Below, in pieces: positions 7,956 through 16,194 of a stretch of DNA of 64,000 nt; the stretch's first letter is position 1, and every line of letters begins with the position of its first letter. The stretch is from Granulibacter bethesdensis (GTDB lineage: Bacteria; Pseudomonadota; Alphaproteobacteria; Acetobacterales; Acetobacteraceae): contig NZ_CP018194.1 of assembly GCF_001889545.1 (NCBI RefSeq), positions 1,772,501 to 1,836,500 of the forward strand, in the 5' to 3' direction. The position numbers were made by a program, and so were the translations under genes. The notes below the pieces were generated by a model. The model was not told the DNA's origin. It worked only from the letters and a program-made list of their open reading frames with translations, and made no database searches.

Positions 7956-9377
7956 TCAGAAATTCACGATCATATCCAGGTTGAACCACAGCATGTCGTT
8001 GGTACCGTTATTGACCACCGGGGTGTAGTTATTGGCGGCCGTGGGAATGGCGGATTCATTGAACGGGTTGGTGCCGTTCAGCGACCGGTCATAGCGGATT
8101 TCCGGGCGCACCGTGAACTTCCCGCCCCAGAACATATGGCGGTTCACAAAATCCGGGCGATAGGTCACGCCCAGCGTCAATTCGCCATAGGTGGTCGGTG
8201 GTGCTATATAGTACGGGTAAGGCTTGTTGCTGATCGCACGGGTGAAGGACGTAAAGCTGGCATATTCAGCGATGATCAGGCCGGTATTATCGCGGAACAC
8301 TTCACCACGGGCGTTGAAGGTCAGGTTTGGATTGATATCATAGGCCAGATAGGTGGTGACACCATACGCATCGGCCCGCAGCAGATCGTCATGCAGATAG
8401 GTGGCATCGACCGTCACGGTCGTTTTCTCGTTCACCTTATAGCTGGCGAGGAAGTCGGCGTTATACTGCATCTCGTCATTGGCGCGGGGGCCAACACCGG
8501 CGCTGGTCCACAGTCCGTCGGGCGAGGTCACCGGATAGCTGTTATTCCCCTGCGGGCCGAAATGGCCGATCAGATGGAAATTCAGCTTGTTATCCATCAG
8601 GTTGTTCCACTGAACCCCGATGGTGCCTTTCGGGCGATTGTTATTGCCCGCATTGCCAAAGCTGGTGGAATTACCTGCATCAACGCCGAGAATGAAATCC
8701 ATCTTGTCGGTCAGATGTGTCGTCGTCATCACCCCGATCATTTCGAAGGGGACGATGTAGTCAGAGGCATAGTTGAACGTATAGAACGGCCGCAACAGAG
8801 CCGGCGTGCCTTCCGAACCCAGCAGGCCGTACATCTGACCGACCTGGATATCCACGCCGCCCTTGGTAAACCACGGCAGGTGGAAGTCGATATGGGCCTG
8901 TGTGGGCACCCATTGATACAGCCCGGTCAGCACACCATCCGCCATACCGATGGTGGGGTCAAAACGGGCGTCCGAGCCGTACATCATCTCGAACACAAAA
9001 CCGACACCATAGCCTTTGCCGACATCCTGGATCGGATGTGACAGATTGCCCATGATCTGGTTCATCGTGACCGTGTTGGCGCGGTCCGCATAGAACTGAC
9101 CGAAGTTGCGGCCTGATTTGGTCCACGGGTTACCGGTGATACCGGCCTGAATGGTCAGATGCGCCTCCGTATTATCCCAGTAGGAGGCCTTGGGTTTCGG
9201 CTTCTGTGCGGCTGCGATCGCCTGCTGCTGCTCGGCCGGAATTTCGCTGATGGTGGGGCGCATTTCGTCCCCCTTTGGTTCCTCCGGCACCTGGGCGCGG
9301 CCTTGCCCCGCCAGCCCGAACAGAACGGTTCCGAAACAGAGTGCAGTCGTTGCCCGCCAGATCATTTTTCCACTCAC
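7956..9377 (-). CDS. Outer membrane beta-barrel porin, BBP2 (OmpL-like) type
   Basis: The 473-residue protein has a signal peptide (MIWRATTALCFGTVLFGLAG, cleaved near GRAQ) and then alternating beta strands typical of barrels. The segments DVGKGYGVGFVFEMMYGSD, VDIQVGQMYGLLGSEG and TGIFTYNF-like YASDY pieces match the putative beta-barrel porin-2 family. The protein ends in Phe (MIVNF), a C-terminal signal for outer-membrane insertion. It likely forms a channel for small solutes. It is transcribed leftward with the cytochrome gene behind it. Its upstream region of nearly 700 bases may hold its promoter. Confidence 0.8.
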   Translation of the reverse strand: MSGKMIWRATTALCFGTVLFGLAGQGRAQVPEEPKGDEMRPTISEIPAEQQQAIAAAQKPKPKASYWDNTEAHLTIQAGITGNPWTKSGRNFGQFYADRANTVTMNQIMGNLSHPIQDVGKGYGVGFVFEMMYGSDARFDPTIGMADGVLTGLYQWVPTQAHIDFHLPWFTKGGVDIQVGQMYGLLGSEGTPALLRPFYTFNYASDYIVPFEMIGVMTTTHLTDKMDFILGVDAGNSTSFGNAGNNNRPKGTIGVQWNNLMDNKLNFHLIGHFGPQGNNSYPVTSPDGLWTSAGVGPRANDEMQYNADFLASYKVNEKTTVTVDATYLHDDLLRADAYGVTTYLAYDINPNLTFNARGEVFRDNTGLIIAEYASFTSFTRAISNKPYPYYIAPPTTYGELTLGVTYRPDFVNRHMFWGGKFTVRPEIRYDRSLNGTNPFNESAIPTAANNYTPVVNNGTNDMLWFNLDMIVNF

Positions 9378-10060
9378 GGATACAACCTTTTTATTGTCTA
9401 TATTTTCAGATTTTCTTCCACCCCTGTATCCGTTGGCCCATGATCACTGACCTGCGTCAACGAACTGCATCAGGATGACAGTGGTGTTACCAAAATTTCA
9501 TGGAGCCAAAGCCCGCTTATTGAACAAAGCCGACACATACTTTTATTTCTGCTTCGAACAGACCTATTTTTAGCCGCTGATACCGATCCATCACGATTTT
9601 GGACTGTTTCCCGATTAACAAAAGCCCTTTTGTTATCATCATCATGATCCCCCGCGCTGCTTTCCTGCCTCACCCCATCAGCACCCGTTCAAGGGCCACT
9701 CCGCGGCGAAGCGTGTGTCTGCCAACTGCAAAGCAACTGGCATGCCACAATTCCTGTCAGGTAATTTTTTTTCCTGATAGCCCAGCAAACAGGGCCATTT
9801 CCTTTGAGCACCCCCGCCCAAGTGGATGGCACACCATCAGAAAATGGCTATTTTTTTGTCATGATGAACAAATCATAACATTAATTTTAAGTTTGGCATG
9901 CAAAACCGTTTTAGAAGCGGATCAATTCAGACAGACCCACGAAAGCTTCTTCCGCCCCTTATCGACACCCATTCAGTCATATTTTTTCACATTCCAGACA
10001 GACTGTTTAAGAAATGCCCCTCTATATTGAGGATAACAATAAAGATACGGGAGAATAAAA
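9378..10060. other. Long intergenic region between porin and lipoprotein genes
   Basis: This divergent gap of 683 bases carries no convincing gene. A reading frame at 9599-10030 (+) has no ribosome site or recognisable domain and a Pro/Phe-rich random composition. The part around 9850-9910 is AT-rich and may hold promoters for the lipoprotein at 10061. I see no tRNA or repeat here. Confidence 0.5.
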
Positions 10061-10315
10061 ATGCCAGTCTTTACCAGCCCTGTACTTCAAAACAACAATG
10101 GGAAATCCCCGATCCGCAGCATGATGACTCAGGCTGTTCTGGCTGCCTTTGTGGTTCTGGGTGCTGCGGCCTGCGCCGGGACGGCTAATGACGGTTTGAA
10201 CGGGCAGACCGTCATGGAAGAAACCATGGATACGCATGAGGCCGGTTTCTGCCAGGACAAGCTGATGTGGGGCCCGCAGAAACGCCCACAAATCAGGCAT
10301 GTCTGCGAAAAGTGA
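10061..10315 (+). CDS. Small putative lipoprotein or secreted protein
   Basis: The 84-residue product has a basic N-terminus, a hydrophobic stretch (AVLAAFVVLGAAAC), and a lipobox-like GAAAC with Cys near residue 38. It is preceded by a clear ribosome site (GGGAGAAT). The mature part has two further Cys (GFCQDKLMWG and HVCEK) that could form a disulfide bridge. An internal start at MMTQAVLAAF would give a more usual short signal. I do not recognise the family. It lies alone between the porin and the phage early operon and reads toward that operon. Confidence 0.6.
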   Translation: MPVFTSPVLQNNNGKSPIRSMMTQAVLAAFVVLGAAACAGTANDGLNGQTVMEETMDTHEAGFCQDKLMWGPQKRPQIRHVCEK

Positions 10316-10393
10316 TGAATTCCCCCTTTTATCAGGCCCCGATAAAGGATCAGTGCGGGAGACAGAGAGAAGCGTGGCGAGGCTGATGAAGCC

Positions 10394-10951
10394 TCACCGC
10401 GCCTCCTCTGGTTTGGAGGGGGAGGCAGGCTGCCGCCCCGCATAATGATCGGCCAGCGCATCCAGCGCCTCGATCAACCACGGGCGGGCGCGCCCATTGC
10501 GCATATGATGCGCCTGTTCGTACGCCCCCAGCGTTTTCCAGTCCACCACGACCCAGACAAAGACCGCCCGCGAGCGCTCCGGCACCGCCGACAAAGCAGC
10601 CCGGCAGCGGCGCAGCGCCAGAAGCTGCCGCTCGGCCGGACCATGACCCGGCCCGGCCGAACTCGTCACACGCCCCAGCGCCAGAGAGGTCATCCGGCAT
10701 CCTGTGGAAATACCCTGCGCCCGCGCATACTCGTCGCGGAACCGCTCGGCGGCGCAGAACAGGGCCTGCGGCAGATCACCGCGTGCATGCATCAGTTGCA
10801 GTCCGTCGCGACGACGACGCAGCCGGATCGCAGGGGCCTGACTGGCTTCTCCCTTCTCCTCTGGTGCATTTTCCCGCGGCAAGGACAGCATCACTGTTTC
10901 CCGCAGGATACGCGGGGAAAGCTCGGACGGGGCGGAGAGATAGCTCATCAT
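10394..10951 (-). CDS. DUF6456-like putative phage regulator
   Basis: The 185-residue protein has a C-terminal region that resembles DUF6456, a helix-turn-helix-type domain of Alphaproteobacteria. Landmarks are AAERFRDEYARAQGI near residue 70, a row of helices (RQLLALRRCRAAL), VFVWVVVDWKTLGAYEQ, and ARPWLIEALDALADHY near the end. In prophages such proteins often close the early operon and may control late genes. It overlaps the preceding gene by four bases (ATGA), which indicates coupling. The family call comes from pattern recall and is moderate. Confidence 0.6.
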   Translation of the reverse strand: MMSYLSAPSELSPRILRETVMLSLPRENAPEEKGEASQAPAIRLRRRRDGLQLMHARGDLPQALFCAAERFRDEYARAQGISTGCRMTSLALGRVTSSAGPGHGPAERQLLALRRCRAALSAVPERSRAVFVWVVVDWKTLGAYEQAHHMRNGRARPWLIEALDALADHYAGRQPASPSKPEEAR

Positions 10952-11415
10952 GTAGGTTTCCTGCGTGATAAAGGCGTTCTGAAAGGGGAAGCCGGATCCT
11001 CAACCCGCGCCGCGCGCTCCTGACGCCATGCGTTCAGCAGAGTTCTGACGGCGTCGATTTCCTCGGGTGATGGCGGCTTGCGTTCCGGGATCGGAGGGGA
11101 CGAAAATCTTCCTGACGGAGGCAAAGCGCGGGAGGGAGGGCGATGCGCCCGCCACCACGCCGACAATCCGTTGCGCACATCATCAAAGCCCGGCATCTGC
11201 ATCCGCCGCGGCGCACAGGCGACATGTTCCAGACTGGCCTCGGTAAAGGCTGCATCCGGCATGCTCCGCAGCAAAGGGGCGTAGGCGCGGAACGCCCGCA
11301 AAGCCTCCGCCGGATCGGTCGGGTAGGTCAGCTGCGCCAGCGCCGTAAACCAGTCGCGCCGCTCCATCAGGCGCTGATGCGGCGGGAGGGGATCAGGCCG
11401 GGACAGAAGTGTCAT
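10948..11415 (-). CDS. Hypothetical phage early protein
   Basis: The 155-residue product starts MTLLSRPDPLPPHQRLMERR. The ATG at 11415 overlaps the stop of the DUF1376 gene (ATGA), so the much longer upstream frame is rejected. The visible parts are a helical N-terminal half with AEALRAFRAYAPLLRSMPD, then DDVRNGLSAWWRAHRPP, and a Pro-rich linker followed by EEIDAVRTLLNAWRQERAARV. I do not recognise the family. In phages of this layout the gene next to the DUF1376 replication protein often assists replication, but the sequence does not prove it. Confidence 0.6.
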   Translation of the reverse strand: MTLLSRPDPLPPHQRLMERRDWFTALAQLTYPTDPAEALRAFRAYAPLLRSMPDAAFTEASLEHVACAPRRMQMPGFDDVRNGLSAWWRAHRPPSRALPPSGRFSSPPIPERKPPSPEEIDAVRTLLNAWRQERAARVEDPASPFRTPLSRRKPT

Positions 11416-12260
11416 GGGGTTTCCTCGCCCGTGGTGGAGGCCGCATGCCCGGGTTGCCATGCCGCATGCTCCCTCAGTAAAGCGTCCTGACGGCTGCCGG
11501 CTCTTTGGCCGCGCCTGTTGCGGGAAGATGGTGAGGCGGAGGCTGACCGCTCCGCATCGCCACGGCACCAGATGCGCCATGTCGCCGACCAGTCCCGCCG
11601 CAGACCGGACGCCCCCGACCGGGCCTGCCAGTAATCCCGGAACCGGGGCAACACCTCCTCCGCCCTCAGCCCCAACGAGGAGGCGAAGCCCTGCTCTTCC
11701 TCGCCCGGCTGCCAATCCGGTGGCAGACGGCATCCTTCAGATCCCATCTGATGGGAGCCTGCCTGATGGGAGAGAGCGTTATTTTTGTCTCTTTCTGTCC
11801 CTTTCTCTGTCCCTGTCCCTTGCATCTGCGCCCGCATATCCGGGGGCAAAGCGGATGAAGCATGTTTCTCCCACCGGGCACGGGCGCGGCTGCGCTGGGC
11901 AAGGCGCATCGCCCATGCCTGACAGGCTTTTTCCGCCACCACCGCATGATAAAGCCGCCCATCCGCACAACGCTGCCAACCATGCAGCGCCATGCTCCGC
12001 AGCCTCGGCCAGCGATTGCCCGCCCCGCTCAGCCGGGCCAGCACACGGTCATCATCCGGCAGGCTGCCCGCCGGGCGCTGGGTCCAGCTTTTCAGGATCA
12101 GCAGCAGGGCGGCCTTGAACTCATCCCCGCTGGACAGTGCCACCATATCGCTATCCGCCAGTCGCTCCACATCCAGCGGCATGAAAGGCAGGCCGCGAAG
12201 ATCGCTCTCCGGCGGGGTCAAAGGGGGAGGCAAAGGGGAGGAAAGTGCTTCATGAGTCAT
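11412..12260 (-). CDS. DUF1376/DnaT-like phage replication initiation protein
   Basis: The 282-residue protein has a DUF1376-type N-terminal half: FMPLDVERLADSDMVALSSG, then FKAALLLILKSWTQRPAGSL and PDDDRVLARLSG, then GRLYHAVVAEKACQAW. The C-terminal half has LPPDWQPGEEEQGFASSLGL, VLPRFRDYWQARSGASG and DWSATWRIWC, which resembles the DnaT-like domain of phage replication proteins. It likely starts phage DNA replication or loads a helicase. It lies second in the left-going early operon, five bases after the small Cys protein, and is coupled to the next gene. Confidence 0.75.
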   Translation of the reverse strand: MTHEALSSPLPPPLTPPESDLRGLPFMPLDVERLADSDMVALSSGDEFKAALLLILKSWTQRPAGSLPDDDRVLARLSGAGNRWPRLRSMALHGWQRCADGRLYHAVVAEKACQAWAMRLAQRSRARARWEKHASSALPPDMRAQMQGTGTEKGTERDKNNALSHQAGSHQMGSEGCRLPPDWQPGEEEQGFASSLGLRAEEVLPRFRDYWQARSGASGLRRDWSATWRIWCRGDAERSASASPSSRNRRGQRAGSRQDALLREHAAWQPGHAASTTGEETP

Positions 12261-12264
12261 CCGC

Positions 12265-12438
12265 CTAATCCTCCATCACCCGGTGCTCCGGGCAGCGGAA
12301 AATGAACCGCTCCTCCGCCGAGCGCGGAAACAGCACGCGGCAATACAAGCAGCGACGCGGCGGCAGACCTGCTTTCCCCTCCGCATCAGCGGACCGGGAG
12401 ACAGGTAACGAAGCGGAAGGGGAATGTGACTCGACCAT
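12265..12438 (-). CDS. Small putative zinc-binding phage protein
   Basis: The frame codes for about 57 residues with CLYCRVLF, then FIFRCPEHR, an arrangement of CxxC and CxxxH that could bind zinc. It is the first gene of the early operon, ending four bases before the replication gene. A start at 12447 is possible, but the predicted -10 box overlaps it. The Met at 12438 would put the ATG at or next to the predicted transcript start, giving a leaderless message. Family unknown, and reality of the gene is moderate. Confidence 0.45.
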   Translation of the reverse strand: MVESHSPSASLPVSRSADAEGKAGLPPRRCLYCRVLFPRSAEERFIFRCPEHRVMED

Positions 12439-12445
12439 GCGGCGC

Positions 12446-12475
12446 ATTAAAAACTTATGGGGTTAACCCCGTCAA
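12446..12475 (-). promoter_or_regulatory. Predicted early promoter with operator palindrome
   Basis: Read leftward, TTGACG at 12475-12470 is followed 18 bases later by TTTAAT at 12451-12446. Between them lies a perfect 12-base palindrome, GGGGTTAACCCC, at 12459-12470. A repressor bound there would block RNA polymerase directly. The S24 repressor gene starts 60 bases to the right and is the natural candidate. Confidence 0.65.
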
Positions 12476-12534
12476 CACCGAAATAACTAAAACGGTGGTT
12501 TTCAACCCCTTTACGCTGTGCTACAGAGGCCGGT

Positions 12535-13332
12535 ATGAGCCATCCATCCGATGCCCGGTCCCCACTTTCCTTCCCCACAGAAATGACAGTGGGCGAACGG
12601 ATGCGACATGCCAGACTACAGCGCGGGTGGTCTCAGGACGCACTGGCGAAGGAGGCAGGAACCTCCCAGACCACGATCGACAAGATCGAGCGTAACCTGA
12701 CCCAGCGCTCCCGCGCCCTGCCGCGTCTGGCGCAATGTCTGGGGGTGGATTTACTGACGCTGGATCCGGATTACCTCGGCGATTACCAGCCAGTCCCGCC
12801 GGGTATTGCAGCCCCCCCTTCGGTCATGAAGGCGGAGGCGCCACCCCCGCCCCCCGCGACGTTCCAGAGTCAGGCTCGCATCCCTGATCAGCCGATCCCG
12901 CCGCCGATCACGGGCTTTTCTCCCCGCAATGTGCCGGTTTTCGGCACGGCGCAGGGCGGGGCGCTGGGGGCGACGGGCCTGCCGGACAGTGCACAGGCGC
13001 TGGACTGGGCCCGGCTCCCCGCCCCCCTGACCGGTATTCCCGGCCTGTTCGCGCTGTATGTCGAGGGTGACAGCATGGAGCCATGGGTGGAGCATGGCCA
13101 TCTGATCTACATCCACCCCACCCGCCCCGCCGCCCCGCGAGACCACGTCGTCGTGGTGGTGCAGGACGGAGAATACGATGAACCGCGCGCGCTGTTGAAA
13201 CGCCTGGTGCGCCGCACCACCGGGCGGCTGGTGCTGCACCAGTACAACCCCGCCGGAGAGATCGAAATCGACGCGCGGACTGTCATGCGCATCTACCGTG
13301 TCATCCCGTGGAACGAGGTCGCCGGGGTTTAA
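12535..13332 (+). CDS. CI/LexA-type phage repressor (HTH plus S24 peptidase fold)
   Basis: The 265-residue protein has an XRE-type helix-turn-helix at about residues 17-75 (MRHARLQRGWSQDALAKEAG, TSQTTIDKIE), then a Pro-rich linker, then an S24 domain. The expected catalytic Ser is in GDSMEP (Ser180) and the Lys in ALLKRLV (Lys222). The usual Ala-Gly cleavage pair is not evident near VFGTAQGG, so self-cleavage is uncertain. It should hold the prophage silent and respond to DNA damage. It diverges from the early operon. Operator-like palindromes flank it, and one overlaps its own stop codon. Confidence 0.85.
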   Translation: MSHPSDARSPLSFPTEMTVGERMRHARLQRGWSQDALAKEAGTSQTTIDKIERNLTQRSRALPRLAQCLGVDLLTLDPDYLGDYQPVPPGIAAPPSVMKAEAPPPPPATFQSQARIPDQPIPPPITGFSPRNVPVFGTAQGGALGATGLPDSAQALDWARLPAPLTGIPGLFALYVEGDSMEPWVEHGHLIYIHPTRPAAPRDHVVVVVQDGEYDEPRALLKRLVRRTTGRLVLHQYNPAGEIEIDARTVMRIYRVIPWNEVAGV

Positions 13333-13336
13333 CCCC
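13324..13336. promoter_or_regulatory. Operator-like palindrome at repressor 3' end
   Basis: GGGGTTTAACCCC repeats the left operator GGGGTTAACCCC with one extra central base, and it spans the TAA stop of the repressor. It lies 31 bases left of a -35 box for the right-going gene. The near identity of the two sites on either side of the repressor supports one protein binding both. Confidence 0.55.
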
Positions 13337-13350
13337 CCATCAAACTCTAT

Positions 13351-13395
13351 TTAACACCTTTTGGTGTTGACGCAATGGGGTTAGAACAGTTAAAC
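13351..13395 (+). promoter_or_regulatory. Predicted right-going promoter with inverted repeat
   Basis: TTGACG at 13367-13372 and TTAAAC at 13390-13395 are spaced by 17 bases. The -35 box overlaps an inverted repeat, TTAACACC-TTTT-GGTGTTGA, at 13351-13370. The half-site GGTGTTGACG also occurs inverted at the left promoter (12470-12479), so both promoters share a common element around their -35 boxes. Confidence 0.6.
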
Positions 13396-13434
13396 GGCCC
13401 GATATGTCCCGTTCCGTTTGACCGAGGTTTCACG

Positions 13435-13746
13435 ATGCCCAGCTACCCCACCAGTGTGGAGGCGGAGTTCCACTGGTTCGATCATCAGGGTGATCCGCAG
13501 ATCACGCCGCTGGAGATCCATGGCCGCCTCGATCCCGGCGCATGGCCGGACGAAAACGGCCAATCCTGTGCGCCCATTTTCGTCCCCACCCACATCACCG
13601 ATGCCCGCACCGGCCACCCCCTGCCCATGACCGGCCCCCTCGCCCGCTTCGCCGATACACTCACCGAAGATTGGAGCGATCCACGGATGGATCGCATGCT
13701 CCGGCCGTTTGAGAGGACAGGAACGAGGGGGATGGTGGGGCGGTAA
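13435..13746 (+). CDS. Hypothetical protein of the phage control region
   Basis: The product has about 103 residues, starts MPSYPTSVEAEFHWFDHQGD, and has no membrane segment or known motif. The ATG has a GAGG about eight bases upstream. A longer frame from 13375 would start inside the predicted promoter and is less likely. The predicted promoter at 13367-13395 would give a leader of roughly 35 bases. Position next to the repressor suggests a phage regulatory or lysogeny-related role, but that is only context. Confidence 0.55.
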   Translation: MPSYPTSVEAEFHWFDHQGDPQITPLEIHGRLDPGAWPDENGQSCAPIFVPTHITDARTGHPLPMTGPLARFADTLTEDWSDPRMDRMLRPFERTGTRGMVGR

Positions 13747-13926
13747 GACGAAAACAGAGATAAGTAGATCCTACCCCACACTGCATCCTCCATGACCCAC
13801 AGAAATCCCTGCTCATATGCAGCATGAATATGTCGTTGGTTCCCTATCTGGAAGCGCAGGCGCTGCTCCCTTTCTGACTGAAGGCCCAGCCATGATGACG
13901 AAGACGGATCAGCTTATCCGTCCTGT

Positions 13927-14882
13927 TCATTCCGGATCGAAAAAGTCGATATCGATCTTCTTGACTGTGATCGTGCGGCTGACGCGGACACCGACACCGT
14001 GTTCAATCATCAGATCAGCCAGCGTTGTACCATCAATCAGAACAATGCGTTGTGTCAGATTGCGCACGAACTCGATTGCATGGGTGCTGAATGAGGAGGT
14101 TGTGAAGAACACGCCTTTCTGCGCACCACGACCGACCAGACTGCCAACAAAGGATTGCACGTCGGGACGACCAACGCTGTTATTGGCTACATAACGCTTG
14201 GCCTGCACATAAAGTCTATCCAGTCCGAGCTGGTCTTCGTTGATCACGCCATCAACGCCGCCATCCCCCGTACCGCCGAGACGTTGTGCGGCATCTTCGT
14301 GATTGCCGCCATAGCCCATCGCGACCAGAAGGTCGACAATCAATTGCTCGAAAAAAGCAGGGCTCTGATTCAGCACATGCTCCAGCAGGTTGGAGCGCAG
14401 CTCGGACATCAGTTCCTCATGCGCTGCCTCAACGCGTTCTTCCAGGGTCTGGTGCTCTGCATCAGTGGGAGAAGACAGAACAGGCGCTGCTCCCTGTTTG
14501 ATATTATGCCCGACTTTTGCAGTGATAAAGCTGATGAAAGACGGATATTGCTCTAACAGAGTGCTCGTGATGCGTGGCGGATTGGTCGCAAGCAACTCCC
14601 GCCCTGCCGGTGTAATGGTAAATGCACCACGGTCTGGAGAAAACAGCAGACCCGCTTTCATCAGATAAGTTTGGCCCAGTGAACACGGTTGCACAGCAAG
14701 CGTTGCGTCACGCTCGGCAACATGGCGGCACGGTCCTCTGCGGACAGGGCCAGCTCATCGGCAATCATCTCAGCCAGCGCTGGCACGCGGCGTATCTCGG
14801 TTGCGGACAGACGCAGCACAGGGACCATCAAGGACTGATAATCAGGAACAGCCTTGGTGCTGGTCAAACCTCGTATCGGCAT
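13927..14882 (-). pseudogene. mrr: Mrr-type restriction endonuclease, frameshifted
   Basis: Two frames together make a full Mrr protein. The 5' frame (to 14661) codes for the N-terminal winged-helix part, with VPDYQSLMVPVLRLSA and ending NRVHWAK. The 3' frame continues TYLMKAGLLFSPDRGAFTIT after the break and contains the nuclease core, with GGTGDGGVDGVI, YVQAKRY and VFFTTSSFS. The acidic residue and the QAK are in place. The join falls in a run of A (complement of 14670-14672), where one base appears to be missing. Mrr enzymes cut DNA with modified bases. Sequencing error or programmed slippage cannot be excluded. Confidence 0.8.
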
Positions 14883-15298
14883 TCGGCGGGCGTCAGGCCA
14901 AGCTCCTTCTGAGCCTGCCATCTGGCTTCATCGCAATATATGATGGTGCAGTCTGGTAATTCTGCTTTCAAGGCCCGTGCGATTTCCAGACCGGCCGCTG
15001 TAAATCCTTCCAGATCAAATGGCGAACATTCCTCGGGCGGCAGGAAATCCTCGAAATCGTCAGCCCAATCCTCCCATTCCTGCAACCTGGTTTTCAGGTC
15101 ACTGGAAATGGGCAGGTTGGCAAGGAGAATCATCTCTCCCTTGCTGCTCCACAGACAATGCGTCAGGTCACCGCCCATGACGATGTATTTGTCCGGTGGC
15201 AGAACCGGTGCGTCATTCATACCCTGCGGCCTCGTTGCGGTGCTGATGTTGATCCTGGAACCATATAAGCCATGGCAATAGAGCGTGAGACTGACCAT
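14864..15298 (-). CDS. Hypothetical protein upstream of mrr
   Basis: The product has about 144 residues, beginning MVSLTLYCHGLYGSRINIST. It has an acidic middle (EWEDWADDFEDFLPPEECS) and ends with PDCTIIYCDEARWQAQKELG. I do not recognise it. The start at 15298 was chosen because the longer frame runs through the next gene's upstream region with unlikely composition. Its 3' end overlaps the start of the broken mrr gene by about 19 bases, so the two were probably co-transcribed. A role tied to restriction is possible but unsupported. Confidence 0.55.
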   Translation of the reverse strand: MVSLTLYCHGLYGSRINISTATRPQGMNDAPVLPPDKYIVMGGDLTHCLWSSKGEMILLANLPISSDLKTRLQEWEDWADDFEDFLPPEECSPFDLEGFTAAGLEIARALKAELPDCTIIYCDEARWQAQKELGLTPAECRYEV

Positions 15299-15428
15299 AC
15301 CGAGACCTCTGGTCAATCCGGGCGATCGGCGACAGAGGTCAGAGAGAAACCTCTTGCCGGTTCCTGTGCTCCACCCCACATCAGGAATGAAAGCACACTC
15401 ATCAAGCCATTTTCCGGAACACTTTTCC

Positions 15429-16043
15429 ATGTCCTCTATCGCTCTGCTCGGTGCCACCGGGAATGCCGGATCGCATATTCTGAAAGAGCTGTCTGATCGT
15501 GGCCATCGCGTGACAGCGATTGCGCGCAGCGTCTCTGCGGTCCCTCCCCTGCCCGGCGTTACCGCTGTTGCGGGAGATGCGGCAGACACTGAAACCATCG
15601 TGCCTCTGCTGCGCGGGCATGATGCGGTGATCAGCGCACTGCCTTTTTCCACAATTGACCCCACCCGGTTGCTGCGCGCGGTGCGGGAAGCAGGCATCAA
15701 ACGCTATCTGGTGGTCGGCGGCGCGGGCAGTCTGGAGGCAGAGCCGGGCGTCAAGCTGATCGACCACCCCGATTTCCCGACTGAATATAAATTCGAGGCC
15801 TCACACGGGGTCGCGTTTCTCGATCTGCTCCGCAACACCGCCGATGATCTGGAATGGAGCTTCATATCCCCCTCCATCCTGTTCGGCCCCGGCGGGCGCA
15901 CCGGTGTATTCCGCCTCGGCGGAGATCAGGTGCTGCGGCATGAGGGCGGTTCCTCCATCTCCTATGAGGATTACGCCATCGCGCTGGTCAATGAGCTGGA
16001 ACACCCAGCCCATATCCGGCAGCGTTTTACGGTCGGGTACTGA
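15429..16043 (+). CDS. NAD(P)-binding Rossmann-fold reductase/epimerase-like protein
   Basis: The 204-residue protein starts SSIALLGATGNAGSHILKEL, with the GxTGxxG nucleotide-binding motif at residues 8-13. It continues in the atypical short-chain dehydrogenase pattern: AGDAADTETIVPLLRGHDAV, RYLVVGGAGSLE near residue 100, and EWSFISPSILFGPGGRTG near 150. This is the NmrA/YwnB-like group of NAD(P)H-binding proteins, whose substrates are mostly unknown. GGAA lies nine bases before the ATG. It stands alone, about 150 bases before katE, and might be expressed with it. Confidence 0.8.
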   Translation: MSSIALLGATGNAGSHILKELSDRGHRVTAIARSVSAVPPLPGVTAVAGDAADTETIVPLLRGHDAVISALPFSTIDPTRLLRAVREAGIKRYLVVGGAGSLEAEPGVKLIDHPDFPTEYKFEASHGVAFLDLLRNTADDLEWSFISPSILFGPGGRTGVFRLGGDQVLRHEGGSSISYEDYAIALVNELEHPAHIRQRFTVGY

Positions 16044-16194
16044 TCTCCTCTCTTTTTCGTGATGCCACCGGAGCGGCGGGGGCTGCGTTTCTGCTGTCGT
16101 GCACATGCCTCGCTGTTGCGGGCCGATCCGGCTCGTCTCCTCCCCTTGAACGGCAAGGCGCGGAACACGTTGAGAGATACAGGAGATCGCGTCC

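Noticed and set aside
9599-10030. 143-residue open frame in the porin-lipoprotein gap
   Set aside because: It has no ribosome site, signal or domain, and its composition looks like translated non-coding DNA.
10948-11733. 261-residue version of the early phage gene
   Set aside because: The extra N-terminal part lies entirely within the DUF1376 gene in another frame; the ATG at 11415 with ATGA overlap is the better start.
13375-13434. Upstream extension of the 13435 gene
   Set aside because: It would start inside the predicted promoter, and the later ATG has a ribosome site.
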